Shown here: in pieces, positions 58,855 through 64,000 of the stretch
Position numbering within the stretch: the stretch's first letter is position 1
Layout of the letters: the number at the start of each line of letters is the position of its first letter
NCBI GenBank assembly: GCA_013298025.1
Contig: JAAFJE010000015.1
Coordinates: 1-64,000 of the forward strand
Source of the DNA: Cytophagales bacterium
Lineage (GTDB): Bacteria > Bacteroidota > Bacteroidia > Cytophagales > Spirosomataceae
DNA length: 64,000 nucleotides
Direction: 5' to 3'
Position numbers and translations under genes: made by a program
Notes under the pieces: model-generated
What the model saw: the letters and a program-made list of their open reading frames with translations, nothing else
Database searches by the model: none
What the model was told of the DNA's origin: nothing

Positions 58855-58972
58855 CTAACAGCAATTTGGCAAAAGCAAGGCAGATGAAAGTAATTGAATT
58901 TCTGTATTTCTTCAACATTTCTACAATATTTAGGCTGACGGATTTCAAGGCACGTTCGCCAAAATCGGCTAA
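58855..58972 (+). repeat. imperfect palindrome (attC-like element 1)
   Basis: AGC(58860-58862)/GCT(58968-58970) and TTTGGC(58865-58870)/GCCAAA(58958-58963); begins CTAACAGC right after the PIN stop codon. Confidence 0.4.
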
Positions 58973-59008
58973 GGCTCATGATAATAACGATACGACATAC
59001 AAAAAACA

Positions 59009-59944
59009 ATGGCAATTTTTGAAATCGACAAAGGGAAAGCAAAACGGGTACGACTGAGTGATTTTAAACTCGAAAAGGATTTGCAAAGACTAATTGAGGA
59101 CAATGTAGAAACGATTTTTAACTGTCTTTTTATTGCAACAGAGTTTTCGACAGGCAATATTCACTCAGGAAGAATTGACACTTTAGCACTTTCGGAAGAC
59201 AATAATCCAGTAATAATTGAATACAAAAAAGTTGCTTCATCAGACCTTATAAATCAAAGCCTTTACTATTTACATTGGATTAAAGACCATAAGGGCGACT
59301 TTCAAATTGCAGCAAATAGAGCATTAGGAAGAAATGTTGACGTTGATTGGTCAGACATAAGAGTAATTTGTTTAGCTCCTGAATACAAAAAGTATGACTT
59401 GCACGCAGTTCAAGTAATGGGAGCAAACATTGAGCTTTGGCAATACAAAATATATGAAAACGGAATTTTAAATATAGAAGAAGTTTTCAAAAGAACAACG
59501 TCAAATCAAGCCACAGAGGAACTCGTTGGCAAAAATCCTGTAATGATTGAAGCAGGAAAAAAAGCTGCCTTGACAAGAAAAACAGCGACATATACCATTG
59601 AAGAACACTTTGAAAATCTTGACGACAATATTCTTGAACTATTTAACGCCGTGCGTGACTTCATTGTCACCATAGACAGTTCAATAGAAGAAACGCCCAA
59701 GAAACATTATATTGCTTATAAAACAAGCCAGAACTTCGCTTGCTTACAGACCTATAAGAAAAAGTTGACATTGTATTTAAAGCTAAACCCAGACGAAGTA
59801 AACCCAATGCCAAGCCAAGGAAGAGACGTTAGGGGAATTGGACACTTTGGAACGGGTGACTTTGAATTGACAATTAAAGACCTAAATGACTTTGAAGAAA
59901 CGAAATATTTGATAAATGAAGCGTATAAAAACATAGGCGGATGA
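59009..59944 (+). CDS. PD-(D/E)XK nuclease-like (DUF91/NucS-like N-terminus) with DUF5655-like C-terminus
   Basis: 'GNIHSGRIDTLALSEDNNPVIIEYKKVAS' (D...ExK pattern); C-terminal 'KLTLYLKLNPDEVNPMPSQGRDVRGIGHFGTGDFELTI'. Confidence 0.8.
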   Translation: MAIFEIDKGKAKRVRLSDFKLEKDLQRLIEDNVETIFNCLFIATEFSTGNIHSGRIDTLALSEDNNPVIIEYKKVASSDLINQSLYYLHWIKDHKGDFQIAANRALGRNVDVDWSDIRVICLAPEYKKYDLHAVQVMGANIELWQYKIYENGILNIEEVFKRTTSNQATEELVGKNPVMIEAGKKAALTRKTATYTIEEHFENLDDNILELFNAVRDFIVTIDSSIEETPKKHYIAYKTSQNFACLQTYKKKLTLYLKLNPDEVNPMPSQGRDVRGIGHFGTGDFELTIKDLNDFEETKYLINEAYKNIGG

Positions 59945-59960
59945 TAAGGAAAACTACCGC

Positions 59961-60048
59961 TAACAATTGGGCTAAATTGTAAAATGCAATAGGAATAGCA
60001 CGGACTTTTATCCCAAAACCTCACCCACCGCCAAGCCTTGTTCGTTAT
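59961..60048 (+). repeat. imperfect palindrome (attC-like element 2), 5' boundary of the R-M module
   Basis: TAAC-AA-ttg-GGCT (59961-59973) pairs with AGCC-ttg-TT-c-GTTA (60034-60047); 60006-60048 shared with 62307-62349. Confidence 0.55.
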
Positions 60049-60143
60049 CGTCAACCTAAACGACAACGGTGCATACATGAAACATATTGATAAATGATAA
60101 GAAACAAGAATAGACAGACAACGATTTTAGTATCTTGGAAACG

Positions 60144-61364
60144 ATGAAAGTATTAGACACATTTGCAGGGGCAGGCGGTTTTAGTTTAGGTTTTCACCTC
60201 ACTGGACAATATGATATTATTGGTGCTATTGAATATGACCAATGGGCAGCAGATACCTTTAAATACAACCATCCTGAATCAACCGTTCTAGTTGGCGACA
60301 TACAAGAGTATAGCGAAGAGTTTTTATTGGAAACCTTCCATGACAAACCTGACATTATATTAGGTGGTCCTCCGTGTCAAGGTTTTTCAATAGCTAACAG
60401 AAAAGCTGGCGACCCTGCTGACCCGAGAAATTCATTATTTAAGGAGTTCGTAAGACTTGGAAAAATCTTTAAACCCAAAATAATGATAATGGAAAATGTT
60501 CCTAATCTAATAAAAGCAAGAACCCACGACAAAGAACTTGTGATTGATATTATCATTCAAGAACTTGAAAAGTTAGGGTATTATGTTTATCACACAATCT
60601 TAAATGCAACGGACTATGGCGTTCCTCAAATTAGAAAACGACTTATTGTTATTGCCTCAAAAGATAAATTGGATAATCCTTTTCCCGAACCAACACATTC
60701 AATCGAAAGCAACCTCAATACTTTATTCAATACTACTCTTCAAAAAACTCCGACTTTGTGGGACGCAATCTCAGATTTACCTCAAATTGAAGCAAGAGAA
60801 GGAGCAGAAGAAATGAACTATGAAGCACCCGCAAAAAATGCTTTTCAAAAGTATTTACGTGGACATGCTGATAAAGTTTATAATCACGTTGCAATGAAAC
60901 ATTCCCAAAGAATGGTTGAACGATTTGCTTCAATGAGTTGCGGAAATTCTATATCTGATGTCCCCGACCATTTAAAGCCATTTAAAAGAAATGGAAATGG
61001 GGAGTTTTCAGAAAAATTATATGACCAAAATAATAGAAGAATGCACCCCGACAGACCTTGTCATACCATCGCAGCCTCTTTTTATGCAAATTTTGTTCAC
61101 CCTTTCAAAAACAGAAATTTTACACCAAGAGAAGGAGCAAGAATTCAAACATTCCCCGATTGGTATGTATTTCAGGGAAAACCAACGGTCGTTAGTCATA
61201 AACTTTTACAACGAGAAGGTAGAGATGAAGAAAAACACCTTTGCCAATATAATCAGATTGGCAATGCGGTTCCACCACTTTTGGCAAAAGCAATAGCGGA
61301 AAATATTTTATCACAACTAACAATACAGCAAGACGAAAAATGTTTGTTCACGGAGATAATTTAA
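60144..61364 (+). CDS. DNA (cytosine-5-)-methyltransferase
   Basis: 'VLDTFAGAGGFSLGF', 'GGPPCQGFS', 'MENVPNL', 'QIGNAVPPLLAKAIAENI'; likely ATG 60144. Confidence 0.96.
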   Translation: MKVLDTFAGAGGFSLGFHLTGQYDIIGAIEYDQWAADTFKYNHPESTVLVGDIQEYSEEFLLETFHDKPDIILGGPPCQGFSIANRKAGDPADPRNSLFKEFVRLGKIFKPKIMIMENVPNLIKARTHDKELVIDIIIQELEKLGYYVYHTILNATDYGVPQIRKRLIVIASKDKLDNPFPEPTHSIESNLNTLFNTTLQKTPTLWDAISDLPQIEAREGAEEMNYEAPAKNAFQKYLRGHADKVYNHVAMKHSQRMVERFASMSCGNSISDVPDHLKPFKRNGNGEFSEKLYDQNNRRMHPDRPCHTIAASFYANFVHPFKNRNFTPREGARIQTFPDWYVFQGKPTVVSHKLLQREGRDEEKHLCQYNQIGNAVPPLLAKAIAENILSQLTIQQDEKCLFTEII

Positions 61365-62209
61365 AGCAAAAAGAATTGCATAAAGAGAAATATACAGACC
61401 AAGAAGCTAAACAGTTCCTCGCTGAAATTCGCATTGAGTATGACAAATGGAATAAAGCAAATGAAGAATTAAAAGGTCCTTTTTCTGCCACTGAAGAAGG
61501 CGACTCTGAAATCATCAATAAAAGAGTTCAACTCTTTTCCGATTATAAAGAATTTATTGACCAACAGAAATACGCTGAAAAGTTTGACTCACGTTCAAAC
61601 TTACATTCGTCAGTTTTGGAAGAATTTATGTTCTATTTGTTTAGAGATTTAGTTTATGAGTTTTCAGCGTCTGCAATTTTAGGAAAAGCTCATACTTTCA
61701 AAGATATATTTTTCAATTCAACTTCCTATAAAGAAATGGTCACAAGACCAAATGCAAAAGTTGAAAAGAAAGACCACGACTTTATTATTGGGGTAAACAT
61801 ACAAGCTAAAATGAATTGTGATGGAAGTGCCGATGCAGAATTACACAACTGGCAAATTCCAGCAGTAGCAATTGAATGTAAAACGTATCTGGATAAAACA
61901 ATGCTTGAAGGTTCGTCAACTGCTGCCGAACAATTAAAACATCGAAATCCTAACGCAATTTATATTGTAGTTGCAGAGTGGCTTAAACTGACAGAACAGG
62001 TAAACTTAAAGAAATTTAAGGTTGACCAAATCTATGTTTTGAGAAAACAAAAAAATACAGACAGAGAATATCGTTATGCTGACACCTACAAGAAAAACCC
62101 AATTTTTGAAGACGTTGTTCAGCACCTTTTTGACAAAGTTCGCAATCACTTAACTTCTGACTGGGAAGGGGGGATAAGTTACGGACTACAAAAGGGATAC
62201 TTAATGTAG
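61340..62209 (+). CDS. type II restriction endonuclease, PD-(D/E)XK (Bpu10I-like family suspected)
   Basis: 25-nt overlap with the C5 methyltransferase; 'KKDHDFIIGVNIQ...VAIECKTYLDKTMLEGSSTAAEQLK' D...ExK active-site pattern. Confidence 0.78.
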   Translation: MFVHGDNLKQKELHKEKYTDQEAKQFLAEIRIEYDKWNKANEELKGPFSATEEGDSEIINKRVQLFSDYKEFIDQQKYAEKFDSRSNLHSSVLEEFMFYLFRDLVYEFSASAILGKAHTFKDIFFNSTSYKEMVTRPNAKVEKKDHDFIIGVNIQAKMNCDGSADAELHNWQIPAVAIECKTYLDKTMLEGSSTAAEQLKHRNPNAIYIVVAEWLKLTEQVNLKKFKVDQIYVLRKQKNTDREYRYADTYKKNPIFEDVVQHLFDKVRNHLTSDWEGGISYGLQKGYLM

Positions 62210-62261
62210 CCAATGACGAAAGAAGAGCCTCCGCTGTTTAGCATAATGGCGAAACAATTCG

Positions 62262-62350
62262 TATAACAGCTTTGTAGTGGGTTTAAGAGAAGCTCTTCTA
62301 ATGATGTTTCATCCCAAAACCTCACCCACCGCCAAGCCTTGTTCATTATA
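62262..62350 (+). repeat. imperfect palindrome (attC-like element 3), 3' boundary of the R-M module
   Basis: TATAA(62262-62266)/TTATA(62346-62350) and GTAGTGGGT(62274-62282)/ACCCACCGC(62324-62332); 3' arm near-identical to element 2. Confidence 0.55.
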
Positions 62351-62416
62351 ACCTTGATTTCGGAATGTTGAAAAAGTAAATCAACTATCCGCCACGATTA
62401 ATTTGTTGAGAATACT

Positions 62417-64000
62417 ATGTTGTTGAGAAGAATATTTTTGTGTTGTGCTGTGATGCTGGGCTGTTGTTGGCTGGCCGATTTAGATGCCCTTTCCAACGAT
62501 TTGGCTTATGCCCGCAAACGACGCAAACCGCATAAGAAATCGAAAAGATATGTGCGAAAAGTAGTGGTGTCGGCCAAGCCTATTTTTTTTGATTCCTTGG
62601 CTGCCCCTCGTTTCAATATCCAAAGCAACCTTAGCGAAACGGCTTGGGTCGATAGCGTATTTGCGACCCTCAACGATGACCAAAAAATCGGACAGTTCTT
62701 CATGGCGGCGGTGCATCCCAACAACGGACAGGCTCATCTTCGACGCATCCAAGGACTGATAGACAGCTACGGCGTTGGTGGGGTTATTTTCTTTAAAAGT
62801 GACCCTTATCTGCTTGCCCAGTTTAACAACCAGTTGCAAGCCATTGCCAAAGTTCCCTTACTTACGTCTATCGACGGCGAATGGGGCTTGGCGATGCGGA
62901 TGAAATATACGATGGCTTTTCCGAAGCAAATTACCTTGGGTGCAATACAAGATAATTCCTTGATTTTCAGAATGGGACAAGAAATTGCTCGTCAATGTAA
63001 AAGACTGGGGATTCATCTCAATTTTGCTCCAGTGGTGGACATCAACAGCAACCCCAACAACCCTATTATTGGGCATCGTTCTTTTGGAGAAGTGCGGGAA
63101 AATGTAGCCGAAAAAAGTGTAGCCTATATGCACGGCATGCAACAAGAACAACTCATTGCCTGTGCCAAGCATTTTCCGGGCCACGGCGATACGCATGGCG
63201 ATTCGCACCGAACCTTGCCGCAGTTGGCCTACAATATAGAACGCCTCAAAGAAGTGGAATTGTACCCGTTCCAAAAACTGATTCAAGATTCTATCAAATC
63301 TATGATTGTTGGGCATTTACAAGTGCCTATTTACGATTGGAAACCAGCTACGCTTTCCCAAAATATTGTCACCAATTTGCTCAAAAACGAAATGGGCTTT
63401 AAAGGGCTGGTGATTACCGATGCCCTTAATATGCGAGGCGTACATACCGAAGGCTATGTGCCAGGAGGCGTTGATTTACAGGCATTTTTGGCAGGAAACG
63501 ACATTTTACTTTGTTCCGAAAATATCCCCGAAGGCATTCGTCGTATCAGAGAAGCGGTGCTATCTGGTGCTATCACACAAGCCGAGGTAGATATGCGTGT
63601 AAAAAAGATTCTACGGGCTAAATATTGGGTAGGCCTGCATCATTTTAATTACATCGAAACGCAAGGTTTACAAGCCGATTTGCATACACCCGAAGCCAGT
63701 AGCATTCGGCAGGTACTTTTCAATCATGCCATTACACTGGTCAAAGATGTACCGAATCTTGTGCCTTTACAAACAAGCAGTAAGTTGGTCAGCATCAGCG
63801 TTGATTCACACATAGGAAATAGTTTCCAACAAGCCCTTGGTACTTTTGCTTCGTTTCAACAATATGCCATTGATGGCAAAACCAATGAGCGTCATTTCAA
63901 CGATATATTACGTAAAATCGACTCTACCCAAACGGTTGTGGTGAGCATTCATCGCATTTCTAATAGTCCTTATGCCCATTTCGGCATTGGCTATGCTTTA
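62417..64000 (+). CDS. glycoside hydrolase family 3 (beta-N-acetylglucosaminidase-like), truncated by window end
   Basis: own translation from ATG 62417: 'LNDDQKIGQFFMAAVHPNNGQ', 'PLLTSIDGEWGLAMRM', 'CAKHFPGHGDTHGDSHRTLP', 'GLVITDALNMRGV'; ORF open at 64000 and so missing from the supplied track. Confidence 0.9.
   Translation, partial: MLLRRIFLCCAVMLGCCWLADLDALSNDLAYARKRRKPHKKSKRYVRKVVVSAKPIFFDSLAAPRFNIQSNLSETAWVDSVFATLNDDQKIGQFFMAAVHPNNGQAHLRRIQGLIDSYGVGGVIFFKSDPYLLAQFNNQLQAIAKVPLLTSIDGEWGLAMRMKYTMAFPKQITLGAIQDNSLIFRMGQEIARQCKRLGIHLNFAPVVDINSNPNNPIIGHRSFGEVRENVAEKSVAYMHGMQQEQLIACAKHFPGHGDTHGDSHRTLPQLAYNIERLKEVELYPFQKLIQDSIKSMIVGHLQVPIYDWKPATLSQNIVTNLLKNEMGFKGLVITDALNMRGVHTEGYVPGGVDLQAFLAGNDILLCSENIPEGIRRIREAVLSGAITQAEVDMRVKKILRAKYWVGLHHFNYIETQGLQADLHTPEASSIRQVLFNHAITLVKDVPNLVPLQTSSKLVSISVDSHIGNSFQQALGTFASFQQYAIDGKTNERHFNDILRKIDSTQTVVVSIHRISNSPYAHFGIGYAL

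Noticed and set aside
57118-62350. Calling the cassette array a bona fide integron
   Set aside because: No intI-type tyrosine recombinase or attI is visible in the window and the core sites match RYYYAAC/GTTRRRY only weakly; kept as integron-like only.
1-64000. CRISPR arrays, rRNA and tRNA genes
   Set aside because: No regularly spaced direct repeats, no rRNA signature stretches and no convincing cloverleaf/T-arm found by eye; tRNAscan/Infernal would be decisive.

Overview
The window looks like a chromosomal segment of a Bacteroidota bacterium. A Cytophagales-type organism is my inference from TAnnTTTG-like -7 motifs, a SusC/SusD locus, a fused RND-OMF pump and the gene content. Most of it is ordinary: glpD, mreBCD, rnhB, lipB, yraN, mutL, a NifU-like gene, smpB, skp/ompH, prfA, prfB with its programmed +1 frameshift, a laminarin-type SusC/SusD/SusE-like/GH16 locus, a CusBA-type metal pump and a penicillin acylase. 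The accessory part worth attention is 57.1-62.4 kb. Three same-strand modules lie between prfB and a GH3 hydrolase: an ImmA/IrrE peptidase + PIN pair, a stand-alone PD-(D/E)XK (NucS-like N-terminus + DUF5655-like) protein, and a C5 methyltransferase + restriction endonuclease. Each module is followed by a ~90-120 nt imperfect palindrome. The two palindromes bracketing the restriction-modification module share a 43-nt near-identical 3' arm (2 mismatches). This resembles an integron-like cassette array, but no integrase is visible. Secondary finds are a solitary OLD-like ATPase/TOPRIM gene abutting a 153-bp MITE-like element with perfect 18-bp terminal inverted repeats, a decaying paralog cluster at 11.8-14.2 kb (in-frame nonsense codon plus a chimeric duplicate remnant), and an RND-outer-membrane-factor fusion with an internal signal-peptide-like segment. 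I saw no rRNA, tRNA or CRISPR array. All family calls come from reading motifs by eye; no database search was run.
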